64,000 nucleotides of DNA from Candidatus Angelobacter sp. (GCA_025462835.1 JAOAPH010000039.1:1-64000), one strand, 5' to 3'. Numbered from the stretch's first letter, positions 1 to 8,050 are shown. The notes: generated by a model from the letters alone, not told the origin. Translations and numbers: made by a program.

Positions 1-272
1 CTTCGCGAAGCCGTTCTGCCAGTTCAAAAAAGCGGTCGAGCTCTTCCCGCTCGTCTTCTTCGTCGGCCAAGAAGAGCTCCGGCAGGCGCAAGTACAGCCC
101 CAAGGCACAAGATGACGTCAAGAAAGAAGTGCACGAATTCAAACGTGGAAAAGCGCGCAGCGGTCCCGGCGGCAAAGGTGGCAAAGTGAAAAGCCGTAAG
201 CAGGCTGTTGCTATCGGCCTGTCAAAGGCGCGTAAAGAAGGCGCGAGGGTCCCGCAAAAGAAAGCTGCTTAG
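1..272 (+). CDS. Partial DUF6496-type basic protein (5' end outside window)
   Basis: The open frame enters from the left edge and ends at TAG 270-272; the visible 89 residues are read in the frame starting at base 3. The first part is a low-complexity Ser/Arg/Lys stretch. The end carries the block VKSRKQAVAIGLSKARKEG followed by a Pro/Lys/Ala tail, which matches the small DUF6496 domain (family knowledge). That domain is common in soil bacteria and its function is unknown; the strong positive charge suggests nucleic-acid binding, but this is inference. The HAD phosphatase gene follows 19 nt downstream on the same strand. The start lies outside the window. Confidence 0.75.
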   Translation, partial: SRSRSASSKKRSSSSRSSSSSAKKSSGRRKYSPKAQDDVKKEVHEFKRGKARSGPGGKGGKVKSRKQAVAIGLSKARKEGARVPQKKAA

Positions 273-291
273 CGGGAAATCAAGAACGACC

Positions 292-969
292 ATGCTCAAA
301 GCAGTGATCTTTGACATTGACGGGACACTCATCGATTCGGTGGAACTGCATGCTCAGGCATGGCACAGAGCGTTCATGCACTTCGAGCGCCAGGTCCCGA
401 TAGAAGAGATTCGGAAGCAGATCGGCAAGGGTTCTGACCAACTTTTGCCGGTCTTTTTTACGGTGTACGAGTTGGAGCGATTTGGCGCCGATCTGGAACG
501 CTATCGCGGCGAATTGTACAAGCGGGAGTTCTTGCCCAAGGTAAAGCCATTCCCCAGGGTGCGCGAGTTGCTATTGCGTATCCGGGAAGATGGGCCGCGT
601 ATCGCCCTGGCGTCCTCCGCGCGAAATGACGAACTCAGTTATTACAAGCGCCTGATGAATGTCGAAGATCTGGTAGAGGAATCGGTTTCGGCTGACAAGG
701 CGGCCAGATCCAAACCGCATCCTGACATCTTCAGTGCTGCACTCCGTGAACTCGGGGACGTTCACGGTGATGAAGCTGTCGCCGTGGGTGACACGCCCTA
801 TGACGCCGCGGCTGCATCCGATATTCATATGCGGACAATTGGCATTCTGGGTGGAGTCTGGCCGGAGGAGAAGCTGCGTGAAGCCGGTTGCATTGAGGTC
901 TTCCGTAGTCCCGCAGACCTGCTTGAGCGCTTTGAACATTCGGCGCTCGCGGAGTCGCGTGCCGCATGA
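292..969 (+). CDS. HAD-superfamily hydrolase (beta-phosphoglucomutase/phosphoglycolate phosphatase-like)
   Basis: The 225-aa protein has all four HAD motifs: DIDGT at residues 8-12 (nucleophile D8, acid/base D10), the motif II serine at S108/S109, the motif III lysine in the KPHPDIF block near 141, and VGDTPYD with acidic D167 and D171. An alpha-helical cap follows motif I (subclass I). Such enzymes hydrolyse small phosphomonoesters in the cytoplasm; the substrate cannot be read from sequence. I chose ATG 292 because motif I then begins five residues in, as is usual, while an upstream in-frame ATG at 208 overlaps the preceding gene and adds only a basic, unconserved stretch. Confidence 0.88.
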   Translation: MLKAVIFDIDGTLIDSVELHAQAWHRAFMHFERQVPIEEIRKQIGKGSDQLLPVFFTVYELERFGADLERYRGELYKREFLPKVKPFPRVRELLLRIREDGPRIALASSARNDELSYYKRLMNVEDLVEESVSADKAARSKPHPDIFSAALRELGDVHGDEAVAVGDTPYDAAAASDIHMRTIGILGGVWPEEKLREAGCIEVFRSPADLLERFEHSALAESRAA

Positions 970-1012
970 CGTTCTTTTCCCCAATTCTTTACTGAGAGAA
1001 AGGAGAAAGCAA

Positions 1013-1351
1013 ATGGCAACAAAACGAAGCAGTTCGAGTTCTAGTTCTGGGTCGAGGACGTCAGGAAAGGTCCAGAGCATAAGCCGCGCTAACAAAGGCG
1101 GTGACAGGAGCGGCAGCGGTCGCGGCAAGATCGATAATGTGACCTACGACGTGATCGCGGTCATGCACGAGAAATCACAAGGTCTGGAAGCCTACGACCA
1201 ATACCTACAGGACGCGCGGAATCACGACCAGGTGCGTGAAGTTTTGGAAGAAATTCGGCAGCAGGACGAAGAGGCCGTGCAGAGACTTATGGAGTGCCTG
1301 AAAGAGCTCGTAGGCGGCGAAAGAGAAGAAGAGGAAGAAGAGGCGGCATAA
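1013..1351 (+). CDS. Small conserved-type hypothetical protein with acidic tail
   Basis: The 112-aa protein starts at ATG 1013 behind a clear Shine-Dalgarno (AAAGGAGAAAG). Residues 1-40 are Ser/Gly/Arg-rich and probably disordered. Residues 43-100 form a predicted helical region beginning YDVIAVMHEKSQGLEAYDQY, which resembles short two-helix or ferritin-like segments. The C-terminus is a run of glutamates. I cannot name a function. The Ser-rich start is similar in style to the DUF6496 protein two genes upstream, and with the HAD gene they form a same-strand group. A strong terminator follows at 1369-1406, so the transcript ends here. Confidence 0.7.
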   Translation: MATKRSSSSSSSGSRTSGKVQSISRANKGGDRSGSGRGKIDNVTYDVIAVMHEKSQGLEAYDQYLQDARNHDQVREVLEEIRQQDEEAVQRLMECLKELVGGEREEEEEEAA

Positions 1352-1368
1352 GTCCCAGTGATCTCGTT

Positions 1369-1406
1369 GGCGGCGTGGTGAAAAACTGCGCCGCTTATTT
1401 TTTTTG
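1369..1406 (+). terminator. Rho-independent terminator after the 1013-1351 gene
   Basis: Stem GCGGCG (1370-1375) pairs with CGCCGC (1389-1394) and is followed by TTATTTTTTTTTT. The U-tract overlaps the stop codon end of the convergent fmdB-like gene. Confidence 0.75.
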
Positions 1407-1784
1407 GCTGTGTGACTTCTTGCTGCCGGAAGATTCTGATTTTGACTTTGACTCCTTGCTCTCGCTCTTCCCGCCGGAATCTTTGCTATCGGAACCAGCT
1501 GTTTTCGATCCCGATTCCGTTTCTGACTTAGCTCCGGATGTCTCCCCGCTTGCTGTCTTTCCAGCGCCATCGCCGCTTTCAGACGAACCCTGCGAGCCCG
1601 CGCTTTTCTTGGCGTAGTCATTCACATACCAGCCGCTGCCCTTGAATTGGATCGCCGGGGCTGACAGCAGCTTCTCCACCGGACTGCCGCATTCGGGACA
1701 CTTCTTGATCGGCTTAGCGGAAAAAAGCTGGATCTTCTCGAAACGATGTTTGCACTTTTTGCACTGGTATTCGTAAAGCGGCAA
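1395..1784 (-). CDS. FmdB/CxxC zinc-ribbon regulatory-family protein with Ser-rich tail
   Basis: The 129-aa protein begins PLYEYQCKKC and has two CxxC knuckles (QCKKC and KKCPEC) in the first 35 residues, which is the FmdB zinc-ribbon signature. In known family members the protein starts right at this point, so I place the start at TTG 1784, with AGGA about 8 nt upstream, rather than at an ATG 63 nt further up. From about residue 60 the protein is a low-complexity Ser/Gly/Lys/Glu tail that may be disordered. FmdB-type proteins are annotated as putative regulators but their role is poorly known. It is convergent with the upstream plus-strand gene and overlaps that gene's terminator. Confidence 0.85.
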   Translation of the reverse strand: MPLYEYQCKKCKHRFEKIQLFSAKPIKKCPECGSPVEKLLSAPAIQFKGSGWYVNDYAKKSAGSQGSSESGDGAGKTASGETSGAKSETESGSKTAGSDSKDSGGKSESKESKSKSESSGSKKSHSQKK

Positions 1785-1892
1785 TTGAGTCCTGTCGGAT
1801 GAATGAGTTGGTCTGGTTCTCTCAATTTTACCGCATCTGCGCTCCATGTGCGGATTGCCAGCTGGCGGAGCACCTGTTGCGCCATGCGCTTA

Positions 1893-1961
1893 GCTTTGAA
1901 AGGGCACGGCTTTAGCCGTGCCGTAATGCGGAGCAAAAATCAGGCTTTAGCCGCCGAGGTT
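1893..1961. repeat. Interspersed palindromic repeat, family R3
   Basis: Contains GGGCACGGCTTTAGCCGTGCC (19-21 nt near-perfect palindrome core GCACGGC/GCCGTGC) followed by CAGGCTTTAGCCGCCGAGGTT. The block from GCTTTGAAAGG through the palindrome recurs almost identically at 60553, and the GGCTTTAGCCCC/GAGGT part recurs at 57957 and 60600. It occupies most of the gap between the fmdB-like gene and the next plus-strand gene. Confidence 0.8.
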
Positions 1962-2025
1962 CGCACATTAAAGCCCGAAACTCGCAGATTGGGCGACGAG
2001 AGTTGAACTCTGTAAGATGAGACAC

Positions 2026-2643
2026 ATGCAAATAAGCCGATCACTTCTCGCGACACTCTCGCTTGCTGTGTTTCTACAGGCTTGGCCGCAAGCTTCGAGC
2101 CGATCCACAGACGACCAGAAGTCGATGAATGCAGGGGTTGAGGTTTCCGTTCGCCCGAATAAACTGAGTTACCGGCTGGGTGAATTCATATTTCTCACCG
2201 TTCAACTCAAGAACACTTCTACAACTCCGGTCTACGTGCATCCTGCGTTTGGACTTGGCCTTGATGGCAATGGAGTTTTCCACGTCTATGCGAAGGCTCT
2301 TGGCGTATGTCCGAATGAACAGGGGTATGGCGGATTTGTGGAATACGTCGCTGCGGATGAAAAACTCACTTTCGCAGAATACGTTGAAAGTCACTGGCTC
2401 TTGCTGCAACCCGGGCAATTCATCGGGCAGACTTACACAGTGGCTTACCGAGATGCGCCCAAGTGCACGGGAAAATACAAACTGACCGTCAGATATTACA
2501 ACAAGGTGGGCGGGTGGAGCATGGATAGGATTAACGCTACAAAGGCAAAACTAAAATATCCATTCGTCTCGGGACTCTTTGAGGGCAGCCCAGTGCCAAT
2601 CACCATTCGCCGACAACCACTCAAGAGTAGATTCAATGATTAA
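2026..2643 (+). CDS. Secreted hypothetical protein
   Basis: The 205-aa product starts MQISRSLLATLSLAVF and has a typical signal peptide with probable cleavage after about residue 22-25, so it is likely exported. The mature part is beta-rich (for example VEVSVRPNKLSYRLGEFIFL) and may be an immunoglobulin-like fold of the BsuPI type, but I do not recognise it firmly. Two cysteines (in GVCPNE and PKCTGK) could form a disulfide. I chose ATG 2026 because a TAAGAT box ends 7 nt upstream, consistent with a leaderless transcript; ATG 2017 is an alternative. rsmI follows 14 nt downstream. Confidence 0.65.
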   Translation: MQISRSLLATLSLAVFLQAWPQASSRSTDDQKSMNAGVEVSVRPNKLSYRLGEFIFLTVQLKNTSTTPVYVHPAFGLGLDGNGVFHVYAKALGVCPNEQGYGGFVEYVAADEKLTFAEYVESHWLLLQPGQFIGQTYTVAYRDAPKCTGKYKLTVRYYNKVGGWSMDRINATKAKLKYPFVSGLFEGSPVPITIRRQPLKSRFND

Positions 2644-2657
2644 ATAGTTCACTCTTA

Positions 2658-3515
2658 ATGCCTGCTCCTCTCCAATGCGCGTTGTATGTGGTTGCCACGC
2701 CGGTCGGCAATCTAGAGGACATCACCCTTCGCGCCATTCGCGTGCTGAAGGAAGTCTCCGTGATCGCGTGCGAGGACACACGGCAAACGCAAAAGCTGAT
2801 GAACCACTTCGATATCGAAACGCGTTTGGTCAGCTATCACGACCACAATGAGACCACGCGCTCCGCAGAATTAATCGTGAAACTCGAAAATGGAGAATCC
2901 GTGGCGCTGGTCTCCGATGCGGGAACGCCGGGAATTTCCGATCCCGGATACCGTTTGATAACTCTCGCCATTCGTCACAAGATCCCCGTGATCCCAATTC
3001 CGGGAGCGTCGGCGTTTTTGGCGGCGCTCGTCGCCAGCGGGCTGCCCACCGACTCATTTCAATTCTCAGGATTTCTTTCCGCCAAGCGCGGACAGCGGCG
3101 GACAGAACTCGAGGCCATCAAGGATTCCCAATCGACCCAGATCTTTTACGAAGCGCCGCACCGGATCGTGGAAGCGCTGGAGGATGTCGCCGAGGTGTTG
3201 GGGCCGGAGCGACGCATCGTCGTCGCCCGTGAAGTCACCAAGATGTACGAAGAATTCATCCGCGGCACCGCCGCAAATGTCTTCGAAAGGATGCGTCACC
3301 AGGAAGTCCGTGGCGAGATCACGCTGATCATCGCCAAAGCGGACGAATCGATCGTCATCGCGCCTACAGAGAAAAAGATAGATGTGGCCCAGCGCCTGGC
3401 CGAGATCATGTCCTCACAACAACTCGATGAAAAGGCCGCGCTGAAGGTCTTGGCGAAGGAGCGGGGCGTTTCCAAGAGCGAAGTCTATCGCCAGGTCCAA
3501 AGGAAGAAAAAGTAG
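2658..3515 (+). CDS. rsmI: 16S rRNA (cytidine1402-2'-O)-methyltransferase RsmI
   Basis: The 285-aa protein opens with ALYVVATPVGNLEDITLRA and contains VACEDTRQT-type and SDAGTPGISDPG motifs, the SAM-binding hallmarks of the tetrapyrrole-methylase fold as used by RsmI. The enzyme methylates the ribose of C1402 in the decoding centre of the small ribosomal subunit, and length and motif order fit the family. The C-terminal part ends in a basic helix-turn segment (SKSEVYRQVQRKKK), common in RsmI. It follows the secreted hypothetical gene by 14 nt. A GAGTGCG/CGCACTC hairpin lies just downstream (about 3533-3549) without a clear U-tract. Confidence 0.95.
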   Translation: MPAPLQCALYVVATPVGNLEDITLRAIRVLKEVSVIACEDTRQTQKLMNHFDIETRLVSYHDHNETTRSAELIVKLENGESVALVSDAGTPGISDPGYRLITLAIRHKIPVIPIPGASAFLAALVASGLPTDSFQFSGFLSAKRGQRRTELEAIKDSQSTQIFYEAPHRIVEALEDVAEVLGPERRIVVAREVTKMYEEFIRGTAANVFERMRHQEVRGEITLIIAKADESIVIAPTEKKIDVAQRLAEIMSSQQLDEKAALKVLAKERGVSKSEVYRQVQRKKK

Positions 3516-3674
3516 CAAAGCCGATATGCCCAGAGTGCGTCCGCACTCTATTGGTTGCTTCCTCCAAGTCCAGCAGTGAGCACTAAAGTACATGGCTGGC
3601 ATGGCTGCCAGACTGCATTCCGTAACTTGTGCCAACTATTACTTAGCAGTCAAATAGTGGGCGAGGTAGTGTAG

Positions 3675-4343
3675 ATGAACCCGGATGATTTTGCCCATGT
3701 CGCGCACGAATTGAACAACGTGCTGCAAGTCCTGACCCACAGGAGTGAACAGCTGTTGAATTCACTGGAGGCATGGGACCCCATCCGCCTGGCTGTACAG
3801 GAGATTGATTCCGAGATCAACCGCGCAGTGCCACTGGCACGGCGATTGGTCGAAGACGCTGAAGTGCACCAATCCGGTCCACGAGCGAAGCCACAGCCGC
3901 CTCCGGTCGATATCGAAAGCCCTACAAATTTTGAGCGCCTCCCCCTGACCAAGTACAAGCTCTCTGATCCGCACAAGCCAACGTTGCTCTATGTGGACGA
4001 TCATCCGGAGCGTCTAGTAGTTCTAAAGGCAGTGCTGGAATCCACCGGCTACAACGTTCTCACTGCCGAGAGCGCTCTCAAAGGACTGGAAGTATTTCTT
4101 GCCGAGCCGATCGATCTCGTCGTGCTGGACTACTACATGCCCAGCATGGATGGCGGAGCGGTGGCCACGAAGATGCGTCGCTTGCGCCCCAATGTGCCCA
4201 TCATCATCTTCTCCGGCGCGCTGACATTGCCGGAGCTGGTGATAGCGATGGTCGATGGATTCATCTCCACATCGGATGAACCGGAGATGCTGCTGCAGAA
4301 GATTTCGGAATTGCTGAACCACGTGCAGGCGCAAGCGTCGTAG
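3675..4343 (+). CDS. Atypical histidine-box + receiver domain protein
   Basis: The 222-aa protein has two parts. Residues 5-65 contain FAHVAHELNNVLQVL, resembling the H-box/HisKA dimerisation helix of hybrid kinases (candidate H11), but no HATPase domain follows. Residues 100-215 are a receiver: acidic pair D108/D109, phospho-acceptor D152 in VVLDYYMPSMDG, and S180 in the T/S position. The conserved lysine before the last loop is replaced by threonine (T199 in GFISTSDEP). A phosphorelay or single-domain signalling role is likely, but the partner kinase is unknown; the hybrid kinase at 35751 has the related HDFNNVLT box. Start ATG 3675 has weak GGGCGAGG upstream. Confidence 0.75.
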   Translation: MNPDDFAHVAHELNNVLQVLTHRSEQLLNSLEAWDPIRLAVQEIDSEINRAVPLARRLVEDAEVHQSGPRAKPQPPPVDIESPTNFERLPLTKYKLSDPHKPTLLYVDDHPERLVVLKAVLESTGYNVLTAESALKGLEVFLAEPIDLVVLDYYMPSMDGGAVATKMRRLRPNVPIIIFSGALTLPELVIAMVDGFISTSDEPEMLLQKISELLNHVQAQAS

Positions 4344-4349
4344 GAAACC

Positions 4350-4382
4350 AGCTCTTAGCTATCAGCTCTTAGCTTTCAGCTC
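4350..4382. repeat. Interspersed AGCTCTTAGCT-type repeat, family R5
   Basis: Imperfect tandem copies of AGCTCTTAGCTATCAGCTC type lie right after the receiver gene. A related stretch (AGCTGACAGCTGAGAGCTGA...) occurs at 8017-8048 next to the helicase gene. Confidence 0.7.
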
Positions 4383-4406
4383 ACCCGGGGCCAGTCCAAC
4401 ATTCTC

Positions 4407-4483
4407 AAGCGCCGTAGGCGCGACATGTTTATAGCTCGGGCCAAGGAAAACCAAGCAAGCCCCGTAGGGGCGACACGCCTACC
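4407..4483. repeat. Pair of CCGTAGG-type palindromes, family R6
   Basis: GCGCCGTAGGCGCGACATG (4409-4427) and GCCCCGTAGGGGCGACAC (4458-4475) share the pattern GC(G/C)CCGTAGG(C/G)GCGACA. The second copy abuts the stop codon of the ACT-domain gene. Confidence 0.7.
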
Positions 4484-4874
4484 CGCTAACCTCATGTCCG
4501 GCGTTCTTAAGCGCGCGGATCGCGTCCTGCACGCGTTCATTCTTCACGAACAGATAATCTGTGTCATAGGTGGCAATCGGCGAGACACTGATTCCCGCGT
4601 TCGCTAACGCCGTAGTGAGCGATGCGATCACTCCTGTAGTCTGAAATGGAATCGGGCCTTGTAGTTTCAAACATCGCCACCCCGGCTCGATTTTGATATG
4701 GGTCATTCCATGCTCGGGATCGATCACCGCCTCTTCACAAACGATCGATAGTTCTTCGTCCGTTCTTGTGATGGTGAAGAACGATCCGGTCAGCGCCCAC
4801 ACAGGAATGGCATCGAGGGGATCAAGACGACAGATCGCGAAGGCGGGATAGAGGAGCGAGAGTTTGAAAGCCAT
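4479..4874 (-). CDS. ACT-domain protein
   Basis: The 131-aa protein begins MAFKLSLLYPAFAICRLDP and carries two ACT-like halves; the C-terminal one has the pattern TTGVIASLTTALANAGISVSPIATYDTDYLFV, typical of ACT proteins related to the regulatory part of aspartate kinases (COG3603). These bind amino acids or purines; the ligand is not known here. The start ATG lies 1 nt after the end of the deaminase gene, so the two are almost certainly co-transcribed and perhaps translationally coupled. That pairing suggests a link to nucleoside or amino-acid metabolism (inference). Confidence 0.82.
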   Translation of the reverse strand: MAFKLSLLYPAFAICRLDPLDAIPVWALTGSFFTITRTDEELSIVCEEAVIDPEHGMTHIKIEPGWRCLKLQGPIPFQTTGVIASLTTALANAGISVSPIATYDTDYLFVKNERVQDAIRALKNAGHEVSG

Positions 4875-4875
4875 A

Positions 4876-5964
4876 CTAGACCCGGTCACAAATTGCCAAG
4901 AATCCCAGTTTCTTCTCCGCTCCCAGAAAACTCGCCTCAAATGAATTGCGCGCGATCTCGCGCAGTTGGTCATCCGTAAAGCCGAATGCTTCCTGTGCGA
5001 GTTGATACTCTCGCGCGAGTGAAGTCCCAAACATCGCGGGATCGTCGGAGTTCAACGTGATCATCACACCGGCGTCGAACATCTTCTTCACCGGATGGTC
5101 ATCGATGCGGGCGCAACATCCTGTGCGCAGATTGCTGGTAATACATATCTCTACCGGAATCTGTTTTTCGGCGAGATGCTCCATGAGGTCCGCATCCTGG
5201 ATAGCGTTGAGCGCGTGGCCGAGCCGTTCCGCACCGATATTCAGTGCGCCCCAAATCGATCCCGGGCCGGCACTCTCTCCCGCGTGCGCAGTCAGGCGCA
5301 GGCCTTTGCTGGAGGCATATCGATAGCCCTGCCGAAAAATTTCCGCTGCGCCTCTGTTCTCGTCTCCGCCAATTCCGATTCCCACAACGCTGCTTTCACC
5401 CGATCGCTGCATCTGCTCCTGACGGATCTCGGCGGCCTTTTCGATGACCAGCAGCGCTTCATCGGCGCCAAAGTTGCGCACCGCATCGAAAATCCAGAGC
5501 AGGGAGACGCCGAAGTCGCGTTCGCCGGCTATGCGTCCCCGCTCCATTCCGGCGAAGATCGGATCAATCTCCTGTCCACGCCAGTGGATCACTCCGACGG
5601 AAACGTAAACCTCGGCATGCAGCACGTTCTCCGCGTGCAGTTGCTGCATCATGCGATAGACGATCAGCTCGTAGTCTTCCGGATCGCGCAGGCGCTCGGT
5701 CACCGCTTTAAACGCCATGAGGAAGCCCTGGAAATTTGTGTACTGATACAGCCGCTCGACATCGGCAACGGTGAGCGGATCGCCGCTGGTGGGGTCTGCG
5801 GCGTAGCGATTGTTCACGCCGGACATCGGTGTGTTGTGCTTGAGGCTCAGCTCGGAAAGAGTTTGCGGTGAGACCGTCCCTTCCAAGTGCAGATGAAGCT
5901 CAGCCTTTGGGAGAGAGAGGATGAAGCGATTGATGGAGGATTGAACCATTGCCGATTGAATCAT
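4876..5964 (-). CDS. add: Adenosine deaminase-family protein
   Basis: The 362-aa protein has the zinc amidohydrolase pattern of adenosine deaminases: AELHLHLEGT near the start (H24, H26), HAGES with H227 and catalytic E230, LGHA with H250, and the NSDDP motif with D307/D308. Family members remove the amino group of adenosine, or in menaquinone pathways of 6-aminodeoxyfutalosine; sequence alone cannot separate these, so the add symbol is provisional. Length is normal. Start ATG 5964 is taken; ATG 5949 is possible. The ACT-domain gene follows immediately. The inverted repeat at 5976-6025 lies upstream. Confidence 0.85.
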   Translation of the reverse strand: MIQSAMVQSSINRFILSLPKAELHLHLEGTVSPQTLSELSLKHNTPMSGVNNRYAADPTSGDPLTVADVERLYQYTNFQGFLMAFKAVTERLRDPEDYELIVYRMMQQLHAENVLHAEVYVSVGVIHWRGQEIDPIFAGMERGRIAGERDFGVSLLWIFDAVRNFGADEALLVIEKAAEIRQEQMQRSGESSVVGIGIGGDENRGAAEIFRQGYRYASSKGLRLTAHAGESAGPGSIWGALNIGAERLGHALNAIQDADLMEHLAEKQIPVEICITSNLRTGCCARIDDHPVKKMFDAGVMITLNSDDPAMFGTSLAREYQLAQEAFGFTDDQLREIARNSFEASFLGAEKKLGFLAICDRV

Positions 5965-5975
5965 TTAATCACTGA

Positions 5976-6025
5976 CTCATTGAACCACGAAAATTCAATG
6001 AGCAACCGGCTCAATGGTTCAATGA
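5976..6025. repeat. Inverted repeat upstream of the deaminase gene, family R7
   Basis: Arms TCATTGAACCA (5977-5987) and TGGTTCAATGA (6015-6025) flank a 27-nt interior that itself contains TTCAATGAGC/GGCTCAATGG. It fills the gap between the permease and deaminase genes. Confidence 0.75.
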
Positions 6026-6042
6026 ACCACTGAGCTAAAGAT

Positions 6043-7680
6043 TCAATTGGTCTTCGCGAACTCGCTGTGGTTTCGACTGTAGATGAAGTAAATCACCAGG
6101 CCAATAGCCATCCAGCCGAAGAAGCGGATCCAATTCAGGATCGGCAGTCCGGCCATGAGGAGCATGCAGGTAAGGATCGTCATTACCGGTGCCAGTGGGC
6201 CGCCGGGAGCGCGGAAGGCGCGAGGACGATTCGGCTCGCGATATCGCAGGATCAAGACGCCGATCGCAACCAGCACAAATGCGAACAGCGTTCCAATGTT
6301 GGCGAGGTCGGCGACAGTGCCAATGTCCAGCAGCCCAGCGGGAATTCCAACGGCGAGGCCAGCGATCCACGTCGCCACATGCGGCGTGCGAAAGCGCTGG
6401 TGGACCTTGCCGAACATCCGGGGCAGCAGTCCGTCGCGCGACATCGCGAACCAAACGCGCGCCTGTCCCAATTGAAAGACGAGTAGGGAGGAGATCATTC
6501 CCAGCATGGCGCCGACGAGGACCGCCAGTCGCACCCACGCCATGTGCGGGTGGATTCCCGTCAGGACTTTAAGGGTGTTCACGACGGGGGCGGCGTTGTC
6601 GCGCAACGATTGCCACGGCACCAATCCCGTGAGTACTACCACGACGGCAATGTAGAGAATCGTGCAAATGATCAGCGTGGCGATGATCCCGATGGGCAGA
6701 TCGCGCTGTGGATTCTTCGCCTCCTCCGCTGCGGTGGAGACGGAATCGAATCCGATGTAGGTAAAGAAGATGATGGCGCCGCCGGTGAGCACGCCTCCCC
6801 AGCCATTCGGTGAAAACGGATGATAGTTGTTGGGGTTGATGTACTTCGCCGCGAAGGCAACGAAGATGATGATGGCCGCAATCTTCAACACCACCATGAT
6901 GTTGTTGGTCTCAGCCGATTCGCGAATGCCGCGCACCAGGATGATCGTGAGCAGCATCACGATCACGAACGCGGGAATATTGAAGCCGAAGTGCCATCCC
7001 GGCTCGTAGAGAACATTTCCGGCGAGATCGGTAAGTCCGCCGGGAAGATAAGCCGGCGATATCCATCGCAATGAGGGATGCAGATTGAACCAGTCGAGCA
7101 GATCGACGACGTGGGCGGCGAATCCAATGCTCACGGCGATGTTGCTCACTGCGTACTCCAAAATCAGATCCCAGCCGATGATCCATGCAATCAGTTCGCC
7201 AAGCGTCGCATAGGTGTACGTGTATGCGCTGCCGGCGATGGGGATCATTGACGCTAACTCTGCATAGCAGAGAGCGGTAAACGCACATACGATCGCCACC
7301 AGCACGAATGACAGCGCAATCGCCGGACCTGCCCCCGGACGCCCGAAGCTTGCCGAGTGGTGGATCAGATAGTCCAGCAGCGGCGCGTTGACGATCGACT
7401 TCACTTCGAATTGCTGTCCTGCAATCGCGGTGCCAACCACAGTGAAGATTCCGGAGCCGATGACCGCGCCAATACCCAACGACGTGAGCGCCACTGGGCC
7501 AAGCGTCTTCTTCAACCGCGTCTCTGGGCGCTCTGAGTCAGAGATCAGCTTGTCGATCGACTTCTTGGCGAAGAGCTGATTTTGCTTCTCGCTTACTTGA
7601 TTTGGAGTTGAGATGGAGTGCGCTCCTGCATCGACCACCGAATTAGAACACCAGCCTTGAGCAAGAATATTCCCACCCAA
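6043..7680 (-). CDS. APC-superfamily amino acid permease (cationic amino acid transporter type)
   Basis: The 545-aa protein has about 12 hydrophobic spans. After a polar leader it reads KSIDKLISDSE...LKKTLGPVALTSLGIGAVIGSGIFTV, the TM1 signature of the CAT/YfnA branch of the amino acid-polyamine-organocation family. FFTYIGFDSVSTAAEEAKNP in the middle matches the conserved TM6 loop. It should take up amino acids through the inner membrane; substrate unknown. The N-terminus is about 40 residues longer than the usual family start and contains no internal ATG before the conserved block, so the start (ATG 7680) is uncertain; a GTG near 7633 would be closer to family length. Confidence 0.88.
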   Translation of the reverse strand: MGGNILAQGWCSNSVVDAGAHSISTPNQVSEKQNQLFAKKSIDKLISDSERPETRLKKTLGPVALTSLGIGAVIGSGIFTVVGTAIAGQQFEVKSIVNAPLLDYLIHHSASFGRPGAGPAIALSFVLVAIVCAFTALCYAELASMIPIAGSAYTYTYATLGELIAWIIGWDLILEYAVSNIAVSIGFAAHVVDLLDWFNLHPSLRWISPAYLPGGLTDLAGNVLYEPGWHFGFNIPAFVIVMLLTIILVRGIRESAETNNIMVVLKIAAIIIFVAFAAKYINPNNYHPFSPNGWGGVLTGGAIIFFTYIGFDSVSTAAEEAKNPQRDLPIGIIATLIICTILYIAVVVVLTGLVPWQSLRDNAAPVVNTLKVLTGIHPHMAWVRLAVLVGAMLGMISSLLVFQLGQARVWFAMSRDGLLPRMFGKVHQRFRTPHVATWIAGLAVGIPAGLLDIGTVADLANIGTLFAFVLVAIGVLILRYREPNRPRAFRAPGGPLAPVMTILTCMLLMAGLPILNWIRFFGWMAIGLVIYFIYSRNHSEFAKTN

Positions 7681-7700
7681 GGCTGATGCTGATCACTGTC

Positions 7701-7853
7701 TTACCGCTTCGACTGGCCACGCGCCAGTTTCTTGATCTTCTGTTTGTTGGCGCCGCGTGGAGTAGTGCGCTTGCCCTTTGGGGCAGCCTTCTTGCGGGCA
7801 GTGCGCTTTGATGCTTTACGTTCAGTCTTTTCGAGTTTCTTTGTGTTTGCCAT
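7701..7853 (-). CDS. Very small Lys/Arg-rich protein
   Basis: A 50-aa protein starting at ATG 7853 with a close Shine-Dalgarno (AAAGGAATT). About half the residues are Lys or Arg, with alternating Ala/Thr/Gln (ending KIKKLARGQSKR). Such composition is seen in small nucleic-acid-binding or ribosome-associated proteins; no known family is recognised. It is 20 nt upstream of the permease gene on the same strand. A possible longer reading frame upstream runs through the R6 palindromes and is not credible. Confidence 0.6.
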   Translation of the reverse strand: MANTKKLEKTERKASKRTARKKAAPKGKRTTPRGANKQKIKKLARGQSKR

Positions 7854-7875
7854 AATTCCTTTGTGTGTTTCAGTC

Positions 7876-7955
7876 GTCCCTACAGGACTCGGTTGTTTTG
7901 GCGCGATTACCCGGCACTGAAGTGCCGGGCTACTTTCAAATGTCCCGCTGGGACA
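7876..7955. repeat. Cluster of three short palindromes, family R6-like
   Basis: GTCCCTACAGGAC (7876-7888), CCCGGCACT-GA-AGTGCCGGG (7910-7929) and TGTCCC-GCT-GGGACA (7941-7955) are spaced at about 15-30 nt between the small basic gene and the helicase. They look like repeated-palindrome (REP-like) elements rather than a terminator, as no U-tract follows. Confidence 0.75.
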
Positions 7956-8016
7956 AAATACATATTGTGCTGCTTCAACAGACAGTAGCCACAAATAAGA
8001 AGCCTAGAGGAAAAAA

Positions 8017-8048
8017 GCTGACAGCTGAGAGCTGAAGGCTGACAGCTG
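8017..8048. repeat. AGCTGACAGCTGAGAGCTGA repeat, family R5
   Basis: Imperfect repeats of AGCTGA(C/A)AGCTG ending 3 nt before the helicase stop codon. Same type as 4350-4382. Confidence 0.65.
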
Positions 8049-8050
8049 TT

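Noticed and set aside
571-1128. Minus-strand open frame (185 codons) across the HAD and following gene
   Set aside because: It overlaps two convincing plus-strand genes and has no recognisable domain.
3533-3549. Terminator after rsmI (GAGTGCG/CGCACTC)
   Set aside because: A stable hairpin but followed by TATTGGTTGC, not a U-tract, so termination is unsupported.
5095-5871. Plus-strand open frame (258 codons) opposite the deaminase
   Set aside because: Antisense shadow of the add gene; low-complexity composition and no conserved motif.
7701-7994. Longer version of the small basic protein (97 codons)
   Set aside because: The extra N-terminus runs through R6 palindromes, while ATG 7853 has a close Shine-Dalgarno.
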